This document shows positions 7,371-16,469 of a DNA stretch of 37,233 bases, in pieces. The translations under genes and the position numbers were made by a program. The stretch is from Campylobacteraceae bacterium (GTDB taxonomy: Bacteria; Campylobacterota; Campylobacteria; Campylobacterales; Sulfurovaceae). The notes under the pieces were generated by a model. The model was given only the letters and a program-made list of their open reading frames with translations, ran no database searches and was not told the DNA's origin. The DNA lies in contig JALVWQ010000036.1 of assembly GCA_027034975.1 (NCBI GenBank), positions 1-37,233 of the forward strand, written 5' to 3'. How positions within the stretch are numbered: position 1 is the stretch's first letter; each line of letters starts with the position of its first letter.

Positions 7371-8440
7371 TGTACTTCTCCTGATAATTTTTGTTCACGC
7401 AACTGTCCGCACGCTGCGGAGATGTCAAGCCCTTTTGACTCACGAATCGTACAGAGTACGCCTTTTGAGAGAAGATACTCTTGAAATTTTTTTACACTCT
7501 CTGTATCTGGGCGACAAAATGGACTGCCTGGGTAAGGGTTAAAATAGATCAAATTAACTTTTGATTGAATACCATTGAGTAGTTTTACAAGCTTTTTTGC
7601 ACTAGCGATATCATCATTTACATCTTTAATGATAAGGTATTCAAACATCACTTTTTTGCGTAAGTTAACAGGGAAACGACGAACAGCTTCCATAATGGAT
7701 GCGATATTGTAGGCTTTATTGATTGGCATTAGCTGTTGACGCAGTTCATCATCAACTGCATGAAGCGAAATAGCGAGATTGATACCTAGATCCATCTTAG
7801 CTAATTTGTCAATTTTACTACTTAATCCAGAAGTAGAAACAGTTTGCCGATGTGGCGATATAGAGAGACCATTAGGGTCTTTAAAGACTTTAATAGCTTG
7901 TGCTAAATTTTGAAGATTATCTAGTGGCTCACCCATACCCATATAGACAATATTAACTCTGCGATTCGAGTCAATATCGTTATCGTTATAGACTTGTAAG
8001 ATCTGTTCTACTATTTCACTAGCTTCTAAATCTCTTATAAATCCACCTTTCGCGGTAAGACAAAACGCACATCCTACTTTACAGCCAACTTGGCTAGAGA
8101 CACAAACCGTATATTTTGGTAGATGTTTAATTGATCCATCTTCGTTATATTGCGTATCTCGCATAAGAAGCAGCACCGTCTCTACAGTGTGCCCATCATG
8201 CAATTTAAAGAGATACTTTATAGAGCCATCACTGCTAATTTGTTTATTGACAATAGTTGAGTTATAAATAACATATTTAGCGTCGAGCTCTTCACGGAGG
8301 TTTTTTGGAATATTTTGCATCTCATGAAAACTATCTACTCTCTTATTATAGATCCAGTTATAGATCTGCTTTGCCCTAAATTTTGGCGAGACGAGAGTCT
8401 CTAGCTCTTCTAGTGTATAGTTTAAAATGGATGGTTTCAT
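7367..8440 (-). CDS. rlmN: Dual-specificity 23S rRNA / tRNA adenine-C2 methyltransferase
   Basis: A 357-aa radical-SAM enzyme that methylates C2 of A2503 in 23S rRNA and of A37 in some tRNAs (known for the family). The [4Fe-4S] motif CKVGCAFC has cysteines at C120, C124 and C127, followed by TAKGG. YMGMGEPLDN is the SAM-binding GEP motif and STSGL another family block. The C-terminal catalytic cysteine, C344 (DISAACGQL), is present. The start overlaps the stop of the upstream nucleosidase-like gene (ATGA), and the stop overlaps the start of the 29-aa peptide. All belong to one operon read from hisF. Confidence 0.96.
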   Translation of the reverse strand: MKPSILNYTLEELETLVSPKFRAKQIYNWIYNKRVDSFHEMQNIPKNLREELDAKYVIYNSTIVNKQISSDGSIKYLFKLHDGHTVETVLLLMRDTQYNEDGSIKHLPKYTVCVSSQVGCKVGCAFCLTAKGGFIRDLEASEIVEQILQVYNDNDIDSNRRVNIVYMGMGEPLDNLQNLAQAIKVFKDPNGLSISPHRQTVSTSGLSSKIDKLAKMDLGINLAISLHAVDDELRQQLMPINKAYNIASIMEAVRRFPVNLRKKVMFEYLIIKDVNDDIASAKKLVKLLNGIQSKVNLIYFNPYPGSPFCRPDTESVKKFQEYLLSKGVLCTIRESKGLDISAACGQLREQKLSGEVQ

Positions 8441-8967
8441 ACTAAGCCTTTTTTTCTTAAATACTGATCGAGGAGTTGCATCGCATTAGAGTGATTCTTT
8501 TTAAACTCATCGTGTGCCGATTCATAGCAATAGTTTGTAACAACAAAGATTCCAGCAACAGGAATATTAAACTCTTTGGCAACCTTAAGGACAGAAAAAA
8601 ACTCCATATTCTCTAAATCGATATTTAAAGAAAGGTATCTTTTAGATAGCTCTTTAGAGGCTGTTATGTAATTTGAGGAGTTGACAATAGTTTCTCGTGA
8701 AACATTCTCGCTAGCACTCACTACATTATCGATTGGAGTATAAGCAGTTTTATTTAAAAATGAGTGTTCTATATTCGAAGCGACCCTACTCTCGACAATA
8801 TCAAATATCTCTTTTTTGCCATAGCTGCCGGCAGTACCTATAAAAACTAAATATTGAGGTGGACTCATTAAAATTAATCGACTAAGATTGATAGCACTAT
8901 CAACCAAACCAATACCAATGGGTGTAGCAAAAGGGAACTGCTCAATATTACCTGCACAAACTATCAT
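8437..8967 (-). CDS. Short purine nucleoside phosphorylase / MTA-SAH nucleosidase superfamily protein
   Basis: 176 aa, whereas MTA/SAH nucleosidases are usually about 230. Seen: LVFIGTAGSYG (40-50), equivalent to the glycine-rich phosphate/ribose loop; DLENMEFFSV with the ribose-binding Met-Glu (E122); and IPVAGIFVVTNY. At the position where MTA nucleosidases have the purine-binding SD aspartate, this protein has asparagine (N145). Asn at this spot is known in enzymes preferring 6-oxopurines, so substrate preference may differ; this is inference. The N-terminal strand of the usual fold seems shortened, with no upstream start. The ribosome site AGGA overlaps the hisF stop. A degenerate parS-like site lies at 8689-8704. 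It could equally be a futalosine-type nucleosidase or a non-catalytic relative. Confidence 0.75.
   Translation of the reverse strand: MIVCAGNIEQFPFATPIGIGLVDSAINLSRLILMSPPQYLVFIGTAGSYGKKEIFDIVESRVASNIEHSFLNKTAYTPIDNVVSASENVSRETIVNSSNYITASKELSKRYLSLNIDLENMEFFSVLKVAKEFNIPVAGIFVVTNYCYESAHDEFKKNHSNAMQLLDQYLRKKGLV
8689..8704. promoter_or_regulatory. Degenerate parS-like site 3
   Basis: AGTTTCTCGTGAAACA matches the parS consensus TGTTTCACGTGAAACA at 14 of 16 positions and keeps the central CG. It lies inside the nucleosidase-like gene, about 1.4 kb from site 2. Supporting evidence only. Confidence 0.35.
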
Positions 8968-8975
8968 AAGTAATC

Positions 8976-9740
8976 CTATATTCTCACTGGAATATTTTGA
9001 TCTTTTAAGTAGTGCTTTAGATCTAAAATATCAATCTCTTTAAAGTGGAAAATAGAGGCAGCTAAAGCGGCATCAGCATCTCCTTTGGTAAAGGCATCTT
9101 TAATGTGCTCCATCGTACCAGCACCCCCACTAGCAATGAGTGGGATAGGAACCTGTTGCGAAATTAAACGGTTTAATTCGTTATCATATCCTGCTTTAGT
9201 ACCATCAGCATCCATACTTGTAACAAGTAGCTCGCCGGCACCTCTACTGTATGCCTCTTTTGCCCACTCGATAGCATCAATCCCAGTATCGTTGCGTCCG
9301 CCGTGCGTAAAGATGTGCCAAGAGCGATCCCCTACTCTTTTTGCATCAATAGCTACCACAATACATTGACTACCAAAACGGTTTGCCCCTTCGGTTATAA
9401 ATTCAGGGCGTTTAATAGCAGCAGAATTTATACTAACTTTATCACAACCAGCATCTAAGAGATTGTAGATGTCTTCTAAAGTACGAATACCGCCGCCGAC
9501 TGTGAGTGGAATAAAAACCTCTTTGGCAACCTCTTTAACTATATCGACAATTGTTTTTCGCTCCTCAAAAGTAGCAGTAATATCTAAAAAGGTAAGCTCA
9601 TCTGCTCCCTCAATATTATATCGTTTTGCAACCTCCACAGGATCACCAGCATCCTTTAAACCAACAAAATTAACCCCTTTGACAACTCGTCCATTATCAA
9701 CATCTAAACAAGGTATTATTCTCTTTGCAAAATAGTCCAT
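8976..9740 (-). CDS. hisF: Imidazole glycerol phosphate synthase, cyclase subunit
   Basis: 254 aa, full length for the (beta/alpha)8 HisF. With HisH-supplied ammonia it turns PRFAR into IGP and AICAR in histidine synthesis. The catalytic aspartates are in the expected places: D13 in [14 protein letters not shown] and D132 in VVAIDAKR. Phosphate-binding loops [24 protein letters not shown] and IASGGAG are intact. It leads the hisF / nucleosidase-like / rlmN / peptide operon; the nucleosidase-like gene starts 8 bases after its stop. No other his gene is in the window, so hisF is dispersed from the rest of the pathway. Confidence 0.97.
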   Translation of the reverse strand: MDYFAKRIIPCLDVDNGRVVKGVNFVGLKDAGDPVEVAKRYNIEGADELTFLDITATFEERKTIVDIVKEVAKEVFIPLTVGGGIRTLEDIYNLLDAGCDKVSINSAAIKRPEFITEGANRFGSQCIVVAIDAKRVGDRSWHIFTHGGRNDTGIDAIEWAKEAYSRGAGELLVTSMDADGTKAGYDNELNRLISQQVPIPLIASGGAGTMEHIKDAFTKGDADAALAASIFHFKEIDILDLKHYLKDQNIPVRI

Positions 9741-9766
9741 TTCTACTTCTTATAAAAATTTTAAAT

Positions 9767-9775
9767 AGTATAACA
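9767..9775 (-). promoter_or_regulatory. Extended -10 promoter of the hisF operon
   Basis: On the reverse strand TGTTATACT (TGnTATACT) ends 27 bases before the hisF ATG, in a gap containing A/T tracts. Same form as the box before the DUF255 gene. Confidence 0.5.
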
Positions 9776-9801
9776 AAAAAGTTTTGTAAAAAGGTAATAA
9801 G

Positions 9802-9829
9802 TACTATTAATGGGGATCCATTAATAGTA
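9802..9829 (-). terminator. Perfect 12-bp hairpin at the end of the antiporter gene
   Basis: TACTATTAATGG (9802-9813) and CCATTAATAGTA (9818-9829) are perfect inverted arms around a 4-base loop. The antiporter TAA (9821-9823) lies in the stem. On the reverse strand the hairpin is followed after about 8 bases by CCTTTTTAC, so it is a terminator or 3'-end stabiliser rather than a textbook intrinsic terminator. Confidence 0.5.
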
Positions 9830-10996
9830 AGTTGCAATTATTGCATAACAGACAAAGAACATCAGGTGAGAGATTCCCTCAAAGTAGTTGGTGTGTCCCT
9901 CTTCTGTCGCTTTCCAAGCTAGAATTATAGTCATTATAAGTGCACCAATTTGGAGTGGGTTGAAGTTGAGCATTAGATTGTGAATGCCACTTATATATGC
10001 TAAAAGTAGTAAAATTGGTACAGTTAGTAAAATCGAAACAACCGATGCACCCATAGCAATATTGACAACTCTTTGAATCTGGTCATTTCTTGCTGCTTTT
10101 ACTGCAGTAAAGATCTCTGGAGAGACTGAGATAATGGCAATAATTAAACCAGCTAAACCTGCAGAGATACCATACTCTTTAGCAAGCTTGACACCATCAT
10201 TGGCAAAGAGCTCTGCCCCAAATGCGATAATTGCAATAAGCACAAATATAATCAAAAAGTTTGATAGGTTATTAAATCGCTCAAAGATATAGTCGCTATT
10301 TTCATCTTCGTCAAACTCGTCTTGATCTTGCATCTTTCTCTTAAGACGCAAAAGACGACTTCTAGCGGTAGCCTGGAAGAATTTAGTGTGCGTTTTTGTC
10401 TGGAAGATGAATATAATAATATAAAAGAGCATCAGTAGTGCAGCAATAATATAACTTACTTCTAAAACAACCTCTTGAGAGTGGCGATGCGACTCACTTA
10501 AGAGGCTAGGAACCAAAAGAGCCAAGCCAGCAACAAAGAGTATAGTTGTATAGGTGCTCGATGTCTCTTTGTTGTGCTCTTGCTCAACAAACTTCAAGCC
10601 ACCAATAAAAACTGAGAGTCCTAGGAGGACATTCATATCAACAATAACTGCAGAGATAATACCCCCTTTGACAGTTTCGACAATTTCAGGGGACTCTCGT
10701 GCCTCTAAGAGAATTATATAAAGCAGCACAATCTCTACAATAACAGCACTAAAGGTTAATACCATACTCCCATAGGGTTCCTGAAGTCGTTCAGAGAGAA
10801 TCTCTGCAATTTCCGATACAGTAAGCGAGAGTGCTGCAATACCAATTGCAGAAGAGATAGTAGAAAGAGTTCCATAACCGCTTTTATGTAGATAAAATGC
10901 TATGATAATAGCAATTATACCAACTACAATGTCCCAATAGTCTTCGACATAGTAGCTTAAAGAGTGCGACGCTTCGCTATTCCTCTGAGGTTCCAT
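9821..10996 (-). CDS. CaCA-family Ca2+/H+ (cation) antiporter, ChaA/YfkE-like
   Basis: A 391-aa polytopic membrane protein with about 11 hydrophobic segments in two halves. Each half carries an alpha-repeat typical of cation/Ca2+ exchangers: ALSLTVSEIAEILSERLQE with PYGSMVLTFSAVIVEI, and ISVSPEIFTAVKAARN with NIAMGASVVSI. The conserved glutamates sit in membrane helices as expected for ion binding. The halves are joined by a charged cytoplasmic loop (about 210-240) with the acidic run DQDEFDEDENSD, which resembles the acidic linker of ChaA-type exchangers. Probable role: proton-driven export of Ca2+ or Na+; the exact ion cannot be told. A TATAAT box (11034-11039, reverse strand) and AAGGA precede the start. 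It appears monocistronic, closed by the hairpin at 9802-9829. Confidence 0.85.
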   Translation of the reverse strand: MEPQRNSEASHSLSYYVEDYWDIVVGIIAIIIAFYLHKSGYGTLSTISSAIGIAALSLTVSEIAEILSERLQEPYGSMVLTFSAVIVEIVLLYIILLEARESPEIVETVKGGIISAVIVDMNVLLGLSVFIGGLKFVEQEHNKETSSTYTTILFVAGLALLVPSLLSESHRHSQEVVLEVSYIIAALLMLFYIIIFIFQTKTHTKFFQATARSRLLRLKRKMQDQDEFDEDENSDYIFERFNNLSNFLIIFVLIAIIAFGAELFANDGVKLAKEYGISAGLAGLIIAIISVSPEIFTAVKAARNDQIQRVVNIAMGASVVSILLTVPILLLLAYISGIHNLMLNFNPLQIGALIMTIILAWKATEEGHTNYFEGISHLMFFVCYAIIATYY

Positions 10997-11032
10997 TTAT
11001 CTTTAAATCCTTTAAATTAATTTAAATGCGGG

Positions 11033-11039
11033 TATTATA
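11033..11039. promoter_or_regulatory. Overlapping divergent -10 boxes
   Basis: TATTATA reads as TATTAT on the forward strand (44 bases before the YchJ-like ATG at 11083) and as TATAAT on the reverse strand (38 bases before the antiporter start). The two promoters would share the same melted region and could not both be occupied at once. Confidence 0.4.
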
Positions 11040-11082
11040 CCATATTTTCTTTCGTGTTATACAAAGAGAGAGTGGAGGAACT

Positions 11083-11517
11083 ATGAGAATTGGAGCAAAT
11101 AGTAACTGTCCGTGTGGGAGTGGTTTAAAGTATAAAAAGTGCTGTAGTCGCTTCCATAAAGGGATGCTTGCTAGAAACGCATTAGAGCTCATGAAGAGCC
11201 GCTACAGTGCCTATGCCCTCTCTAATGCAAAGTATATTATAAAAACTACACACAAAAATAATGGCGACTATAGTGACGATAGAGAAAAGTGGAGCCAAGA
11301 GATACTCGCCTTTACAAAGAGTAGAGATTTTGAAAAACTAGAGATTATAGAGTTTATCGATGGAGAAACAGAGGCATTTGTAACCTTTATTGCAACACTC
11401 AGTAGCGAAAAGATGATCGAAAAGAGTCGCTTTCTCAAAGAGGAGAATCAATGGCTCTATGAGAGTGGAGAGTTTTTAGAAGAATCAGATATTAGAGAGC
11501 TTAATAGCAATAGTTAA
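11083..11517 (+). CDS. YchJ-like SEC-C zinc-motif protein
   Basis: 144 aa from the ATG at 11083, which has a strong GGAGG site 6 bases upstream; the open frame runs back to 11026, but those codons lack a ribosome site. The N-terminus NCPCGSGLKYKKCC is the SEC-C motif, a zinc-binding CxCx(n)CC cluster like that at the C-terminus of SecA. It is followed by a YchJ-type domain (ALELMKSRYSAYALSNAKYI, FVTFIATL, and the closing EENQWLYESGE) with an NTF2-like layout. The molecular function is not established. The stop codon overlaps the murE stop of the opposite strand in TTAA, so the two genes converge with no spacer. Confidence 0.88.
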   Translation: MRIGANSNCPCGSGLKYKKCCSRFHKGMLARNALELMKSRYSAYALSNAKYIIKTTHKNNGDYSDDREKWSQEILAFTKSRDFEKLEIIEFIDGETEAFVTFIATLSSEKMIEKSRFLKEENQWLYESGEFLEESDIRELNSNS

Positions 11518-12803
11518 GCAGTAGATTCGAGAGCCTCTTTTGCAACTACTCTATCATCAAATGGTATCTTTTGCCCATTAATTTCGATGCTATCTTCGTC
11601 ACCTTTGCCCAGAATAAGAAGTACCTCACCCTCCTCTAACTCTTTTACTGCACGATAGATAGCCTCTTTACGGTCTTCAATTTTATACACGCCCTCTTTT
11701 CCAGTAAGTGGCTGTGCAATATCTTCAATAATATCGCTTGGATTTTCACTTCGTGGGTTATCGCTTGTGATATATACCTTCTTTGCAAATTTTGCAGCCA
11801 CAAGTCCCATTTTGGGGCGTTTATCTCTATCTCTATCACCGCCAGCACCAAAGACTACCGATATATCTCGATCTTTTATACTCTCTAAGACTTTCAGCAT
11901 ACCATCAGGCGTATGGGCAAAATCGACAATCACTAAAGGATCGTGCGAAACAACCTGCATTCGTCCACTCACACCACCAAAATGAACCACCTCTTCGCAT
12001 ATTCGCTCAAGAGGTTCATCAGTAAGCAGTTTCACTGACGCTATAGCAGCTGCTAAGTTGTAGACATTAAAGAGCCCCACAAGATTGGACTCAAATGTCT
12101 GCATCTCGCCCAAGTAGTTAATAGCTGCTTTTATGCCACCACTTAGCGAAAATGCCTCTATCTTAAAGCTCGATGGCTCATCGAGTGAGTAGCTATAGGC
12201 TTTATGCTCATTAAAAACAATCTTCTTTGCCTCATCTTTATTGATAAGTTTTAGACCATCATCGCTAAAGAAGCGACTCTTCACAGCACGATACTCAGCA
12301 ATTGTCTTATGGTAATCGAGATGATCTTGAGTAATATTTGTCAAAACCTTCAGAGCAAACTTAATTGCCTCAATTCTGTTTTGATCGATTGCATGAGAGC
12401 TGACCTCCATAACAAAGTACTCTGCCCCACTCTCTTTTGTACGGAGCATATTATGCAAAGTGTGTAGAATCGATGGAGTGGTTAGGCTCTTCTCTTCAAT
12501 TCTACTATCATTTAGAAAGAAGCCTCTTGTCCCTTGCAATCCACAACCATAGCCTAAATCGGTAAGTAGCGAGTATATAATTGCAGCAGTTGTTGTTTTA
12601 CCATTCGTGCCTGTTATACCAACTACTTTTAAGCTCTCTAACCCCCACTCTTTATAGAGCTCTTCTGGGGTGATAATTTCTATATTTTTATCCAGAGTAT
12701 CGATATATTTAGAATTTTGAGCTGTCTTTAAAAAGTGTGTATTTGTATCAACTTCTCGGGTATCTTCGGTAATAAATAACCCATCTCTCAATGGGTATTT
12801 CAC
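11514..12803 (-). CDS. murE: UDP-MurNAc-L-Ala-D-Glu:meso-diaminopimelate ligase
   Basis: A 429-aa Mur ligase adding the third stem-peptide residue in cytoplasmic peptidoglycan synthesis. ATP loop GITGTNGKTTT at 62-72, the middle-domain VMEVSSHAID and TNITQDHLDYH, and DNPRSENP at 347-354: the DNPR box marks meso-DAP rather than lysine as substrate. The N-terminal uridine-binding domain is shorter than in E. coli MurE (about 495 aa in total). The start is GTG overlapping the TPR gene stop (GTGA) with AAGGGG upstream, so the two are translationally coupled. Confidence 0.96.
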   Translation of the reverse strand: MKYPLRDGLFITEDTREVDTNTHFLKTAQNSKYIDTLDKNIEIITPEELYKEWGLESLKVVGITGTNGKTTTAAIIYSLLTDLGYGCGLQGTRGFFLNDSRIEEKSLTTPSILHTLHNMLRTKESGAEYFVMEVSSHAIDQNRIEAIKFALKVLTNITQDHLDYHKTIAEYRAVKSRFFSDDGLKLINKDEAKKIVFNEHKAYSYSLDEPSSFKIEAFSLSGGIKAAINYLGEMQTFESNLVGLFNVYNLAAAIASVKLLTDEPLERICEEVVHFGGVSGRMQVVSHDPLVIVDFAHTPDGMLKVLESIKDRDISVVFGAGGDRDRDKRPKMGLVAAKFAKKVYITSDNPRSENPSDIIEDIAQPLTGKEGVYKIEDRKEAIYRAVKELEEGEVLLILGKGDEDSIEINGQKIPFDDRVVAKEALESTA

Positions 12804-13360
12804 ATCTGCCCCTTAGGGAGTAACGAGTAGAGCGTTAATATATCTTGATCATTTTTATAATAACTCGCATGGCTCTCTAAATAATCTAATGCAACACCAT
12901 AGTAGCCATTCTCTGCTAAGCGTTTAATAAAATCGATAAATTGAGACTTCTTAGAGATAATTACCTTTGTAGAGAAGATAGCATCCTCAAACGCTTCACG
13001 AAAGTTCTCTTTATCTTCAATGATATCTAAAAAATCGTCATAGTCAATACCATCATCAAGAGCAACATCGGCATCGATAAGGTTAAATATATCTTGTGTA
13101 CTTGAAGTGAGCGTATCTACTAACATCTCTATCGACTCTTTAGGGTTCTTAGCACTCGATTTAATTGTCTGGTAGTAGTAGTAGATAACTTGTGCATCAT
13201 CTTTAAAATCAAACCCTAAATCGCAAAGTATTGCACCAATATAGGCTTCTGTATTGCTACTCTCTTTTTCAAGAGCAAGAGCATAGAGTTTCAGTGCATT
13301 AGAGTAATTCTTCTCTAGGAACAATCGTTCAGCACGATCTAAAAGTTCACTGATTTGCAT
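12800..13360 (-). CDS. TPR-like helical protein coupled to murE
   Basis: 186 aa with no signal peptide or membrane segment. The N-terminal part has a TPR-type helix pair (LLDRAERLFLEKNYSNALKL, then YALALEKESSNTEAYIGAIL). A middle Asp-rich stretch (DADVALDDGIDYDDFLDIIE) follows and the C-terminal part is again helical (LAENGYYGVALDYLESHA). TPR folds usually bind other proteins. Direct coupling to murE suggests a cell-wall-linked role, which is inference. It starts at ATG with AAAAGGAGC upstream. A possible -10 (TATAGT) lies within the inverted repeat at 13391-13432. Confidence 0.7.
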   Translation of the reverse strand: MQISELLDRAERLFLEKNYSNALKLYALALEKESSNTEAYIGAILCDLGFDFKDDAQVIYYYYQTIKSSAKNPKESIEMLVDTLTSSTQDIFNLIDADVALDDGIDYDDFLDIIEDKENFREAFEDAIFSTKVIISKKSQFIDFIKRLAENGYYGVALDYLESHASYYKNDQDILTLYSLLPKGQM

Positions 13361-13390
13361 TTTGCTCCTTTTTTCATATTCTATAAGCTA

Positions 13391-13432
13391 CTATACACTA
13401 TTTATATTAACTAATAGTAAATAGTATTATAG
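13391..13432. repeat. Imperfect inverted repeat between prfA and the TPR gene
   Basis: CTATACACTATTTA (13391-13404) is mirrored by TAAATAGTATTATAG (13418-13432) around a 13-base AT spacer. It overlaps the presumed promoter of the TPR-murE unit, so it could be an operator; its low GC content makes it a poor terminator. The remaining 13433-13568 is AT-rich with no gene visible. Confidence 0.4.
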
Positions 13433-13568
13433 CACAACTTAAAAAGAGACTATTAATTATATGTAATTAAGAAATATTGAGTAGAAGCGTAACTTTTAAA
13501 GACATATTTTTACAATATTTTCAAAAGAATAAGAGTTGTTATACATTTTAAATCCAATAGATGGATAT

Positions 13569-13587
13569 AAAAGAGGATTCCCTCCTA
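13569..13587 (-). terminator. Weak terminator overlapping the prfA stop
   Basis: On the reverse strand AGGAGGGAATCCTCTTTTAT forms a short stem (GAGG/CCTC extendable to 6 pairs, GAAT loop) followed by TTTTAT, right at the prfA TAG. Confidence 0.4.
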
Positions 13588-14658
13588 TTCGCCCTTCTCG
13601 GCTGCTTGGAGTGCTTCGGCCTGGGCGTGTGCAATGAGTGGATCGATTACTAAATCTAGGGCACCATTATTCATAACATCATCAAGTGCATAGATTGTTA
13701 AACCGATTCTATGGTCTGTAATACGGCTTTGTGGGTAGTTGTATGTACGGATCTTTTCGCTTCTATCACCACTACCAACTTGGAGCTTTCTATCGGCTGC
13801 GAGCTTATCCATCTGCTCACGCATCTGTGCTTCGTAGACTCGCGATTTGAGAACTTTCATCGCTTTATCGCGGTTTTTATGCTGTGACTTCTCATCTTGG
13901 ATAGCTACAACTATCCCTGTTGGAATATGGGTTAATCGTACCGCAGAATCGGTTGTATTAACGCTCTGCCCTCCACAACCACTTGATCGGTAGACATCCA
14001 TCTTAATCTCATTAGGCTTAATATCGACCTCAACATCACCAACCTCAGGAATAACTGCAACAGTGATAGCTGAAGTGTGCACCCTTCCTTGTGTCTCAGT
14101 TGCTGGAACTCGCTGTACTCTATGGGTTCCTGCTTCAAACTTAAGCTTACTATAGACGCTCTCACCCTTAATAAGAATAATCAACTCTTTATAGCCACCT
14201 GCAGTCCCCTCTGAAGAGCTAACAATTTCGACTTTCCAGCCCATCTTATCGGCATAACGGCTATACATCTTAAATGCATCCTCCACAAAAAGGGCACTCT
14301 CGTCACCACCGGTTCCTGCTCGAAGCTCTAGATAGATATCTTTATCATCGTTGGGATCTTTTGGAATCATTAGGATTTTAATCTCCTCCTGGAGCTCATC
14401 GAGCTTTGGCTCTAGGTGTGCTAGCTCCTCTTTTGCCATTTCGCCAAAATCTGGATCGCCTAGCATCTCTTTATTCTCTTCGATCGCTTCTGCAACTTCG
14501 ATAATCTCTTTGGCTTTATTAACGATCGGTTCAAGTTGTGACTGCTCTTTACTAAGCTCTGTCATCTTTTTTATATCGCTTGCAATCTCAGGTGTACTTA
14601 GTTGTGCGGTAATTTCGTTATATCTATCTATAAATGGTTGGAGCTTACTTTTAAGCAT
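13585..14658 (-). CDS. prfA: Peptide chain release factor 1
   Basis: 357 aa, full length. RF1 ends translation at UAA and UAG. Seen: the GGQ loop at 229-231 ([10 protein letters not shown]) that enters the peptidyl transferase centre, and the stop-codon-recognition tripeptide PAT at 185-187 ([15 protein letters not shown]), which marks RF1 rather than RF2. The N-terminal helical domain (1-100) and [10 protein letters not shown] are typical. It follows rpsT by 46 bases on the same strand, the usual Campylobacterota order. The only ribosome site visible is a modest TAGGAT. Confidence 0.97.
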   Translation of the reverse strand: MLKSKLQPFIDRYNEITAQLSTPEIASDIKKMTELSKEQSQLEPIVNKAKEIIEVAEAIEENKEMLGDPDFGEMAKEELAHLEPKLDELQEEIKILMIPKDPNDDKDIYLELRAGTGGDESALFVEDAFKMYSRYADKMGWKVEIVSSSEGTAGGYKELIILIKGESVYSKLKFEAGTHRVQRVPATETQGRVHTSAITVAVIPEVGDVEVDIKPNEIKMDVYRSSGCGGQSVNTTDSAVRLTHIPTGIVVAIQDEKSQHKNRDKAMKVLKSRVYEAQMREQMDKLAADRKLQVGSGDRSEKIRTYNYPQSRITDHRIGLTIYALDDVMNNGALDLVIDPLIAHAQAEALQAAEKGE

Positions 14659-14704
14659 TAAAGAATCCTAGTAGTTTAGGTGTTTTTGCCCAGAGGCAAG
14701 GGGA

Positions 14705-14974
14705 TTAAGCAGCCTCTAGTGAGTTTACTAATTTGTGAAGACGGCTTACTTTACGAGAAGCAGTCTGTTTCTTTAAGAAACCTTTACTTACAAAGTGGTG
14801 AAGCTGCTTATTTGCAACTTTGAACGCCTCTAATGCTGCCTCTTTATTACCCTCTTCAACAGCAGCTCTCACAGCTTTTACGATATTTTTATATCTCGTT
14901 CTATAGTATCTGTTTCGCTCGGTCTTCTTAATTGTCTGTTTTGCTCTCTTCTTAGCAGACTTATGATTTGCCAT
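14705..14974 (-). CDS. rpsT: 30S ribosomal protein S20
   Basis: 89 aa, very basic and helical: [20 protein letters not shown] at the start and [20 protein letters not shown] near the end, the standard S20 pattern. S20 binds 16S rRNA early in 30S assembly. AAGGAAA precedes the ATG. It is the first gene of an rpsT-prfA unit, diverging from glmM across a 154-bp AT-rich gap. A 5-bp hairpin (14686-14699) lies between it and prfA; its role is unknown. Confidence 0.97.
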   Translation of the reverse strand: MANHKSAKKRAKQTIKKTERNRYYRTRYKNIVKAVRAAVEEGNKEAALEAFKVANKQLHHFVSKGFLKKQTASRKVSRLHKLVNSLEAA

Positions 14975-15095
14975 ACATTTTCCTTGGAATTGATAAATTT
15001 TTTAGGTAGTAAACCCAAAATATTAAAGTTTGCGAATAATATCTAATTTTTATTTAATTTTTTATTAATAGGAGTAAATTTTTCACTTTTTTCGA

Positions 15096-15101
15096 TAGAA
15101 T
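15096..15101 (+). promoter_or_regulatory. -10 box of the glmM-lspA unit
   Basis: TAGAAT lies 27-32 bases before the start, preceded by T-tracts (ATTTTTCACTTTTTTCG) instead of a -35 box. Confidence 0.5.
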
Positions 15102-15128
15102 ACTACTCAAAGAATAGAGTTGGAGTAG

Positions 15129-16469
15129 ATGATGGAACTATTTGGCACAGATGGAGTGCGAGGAAAAGCGGGTATTAAGGTAACAGCACCAGCTGCAATG
15201 CGTCTAGCTATGGCAACTGGAATATACTTTAAACCCTACACAAAAACAAATAAAATTCTTGTTGGTAAAGATACAAGACGAAGTGGCTATATGATCGAAA
15301 ATGCAATAGTTTCTGGTTTAACAGCAGTTGGCTATGATGTTATTCAAATAGGGCCAATGCCAACCCCTGCGATTGCATTTATTGCTAATAATATGCGGTG
15401 TGATGCAGGAATAATGATAAGTGCAAGCCACAACCCCTACTACGATAATGGTATAAAGTTTTTCGATGCCGATGGAAACAAGCTCGATCGCGAAGTAGAG
15501 TCGAAAATCGAAGCGATCTATAAAGATGAAGAGAAGATATTTAATGCACAAGTTACAGATCGAAAAATTGGTCGTTCAAAGCGGATTGATGATGTGATTG
15601 GTCGCTATATTGTCCATATTAAAAACTCTTTTCCGCAGCACCTTTCACTCAGTGGGCTCCGTGTTGTTATCGATTGTGCCAATGGGGCTGGCTATATTGT
15701 TGGTCCAACAGTTTTAGAGGAGCTTGGAGCAGATGTAATTGTAATTAATAACCAGCCAAATGGCTACAATATTAATGAAACTTGCGGGGCAATGCACCCA
15801 GAGGTTTTAGCAAAAGCAGTCCGCGACACTCGTGCTGATATAGGTATTGCACTTGATGGCGATGCAGATAGAATAGTTGTAGTCGATGAGAATGGCGATG
15901 TTGTAAATGGCGACAAACTCATGGGGGCACTTGCCCACTATCTCCACCAAAAAGGGATTTTGAACAATAGTAGCTTTGTCACTACAGTTATGAGCAATAA
16001 AGCACTCGATGACTATCTTGCACAATTTGGTATTCAAACCTACCGAAGTAGCGTAGGCGATAAGAATGTTGTAGAGCTCATGAAGAAGGTGGGCAGCAAC
16101 TTTGGTGGCGAAGAGAGCGGGCATATTATCTTTAGTGACTATGCCAAAACTGGTGATGGTATCTTGAGTGGACTCCAGACGCTTGCCTTTATCTTAGAGA
16201 GTGGCAAGAAAACTAGCGAAGCACTCAATCCATTCGAGCTCTACCCACAAGAGAAGATAAACCTCGAAATTGAAGAGAAGATTCCATTCGAGAAGATTCA
16301 AGGCTTAGAGGAGCTGCAAAAAGAGATCGAAGATCTTGGCATTCGCCACCTCTTCCGCTACTCAGGAACAGAGAACAAGATACGACTACTCCTTGAGGGA
16401 AGCAATACAAAAGAGCTCAAAAGACTTATGGAAAAGAGCGTAGATTTCTTCAAAAAGGCACTCAACTAA
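15129..16469 (+). CDS. glmM: Phosphoglucosamine mutase
   Basis: 446 aa. Converts glucosamine-6-phosphate to glucosamine-1-phosphate on the way to UDP-GlcNAc, feeding peptidoglycan and LPS. The catalytic phosphoserine is S100 in [13 protein letters not shown]; the Mg2+ loop is LDGDADR; the sugar-binding loop GEESGH and phosphate-binding [10 protein letters not shown] are present. The N-terminus [11 protein letters not shown] is the family standard. Two adjacent ATGs exist (15129 and 15132); GGAG at 15122-15125 is better spaced for the second, so the true start may be 15132. The stop overlaps the lspA start (TAATG). Confidence 0.97.
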   Translation: MMELFGTDGVRGKAGIKVTAPAAMRLAMATGIYFKPYTKTNKILVGKDTRRSGYMIENAIVSGLTAVGYDVIQIGPMPTPAIAFIANNMRCDAGIMISASHNPYYDNGIKFFDADGNKLDREVESKIEAIYKDEEKIFNAQVTDRKIGRSKRIDDVIGRYIVHIKNSFPQHLSLSGLRVVIDCANGAGYIVGPTVLEELGADVIVINNQPNGYNINETCGAMHPEVLAKAVRDTRADIGIALDGDADRIVVVDENGDVVNGDKLMGALAHYLHQKGILNNSSFVTTVMSNKALDDYLAQFGIQTYRSSVGDKNVVELMKKVGSNFGGEESGHIIFSDYAKTGDGILSGLQTLAFILESGKKTSEALNPFELYPQEKINLEIEEKIPFEKIQGLEELQKEIEDLGIRHLFRYSGTENKIRLLLEGSNTKELKRLMEKSVDFFKKALN

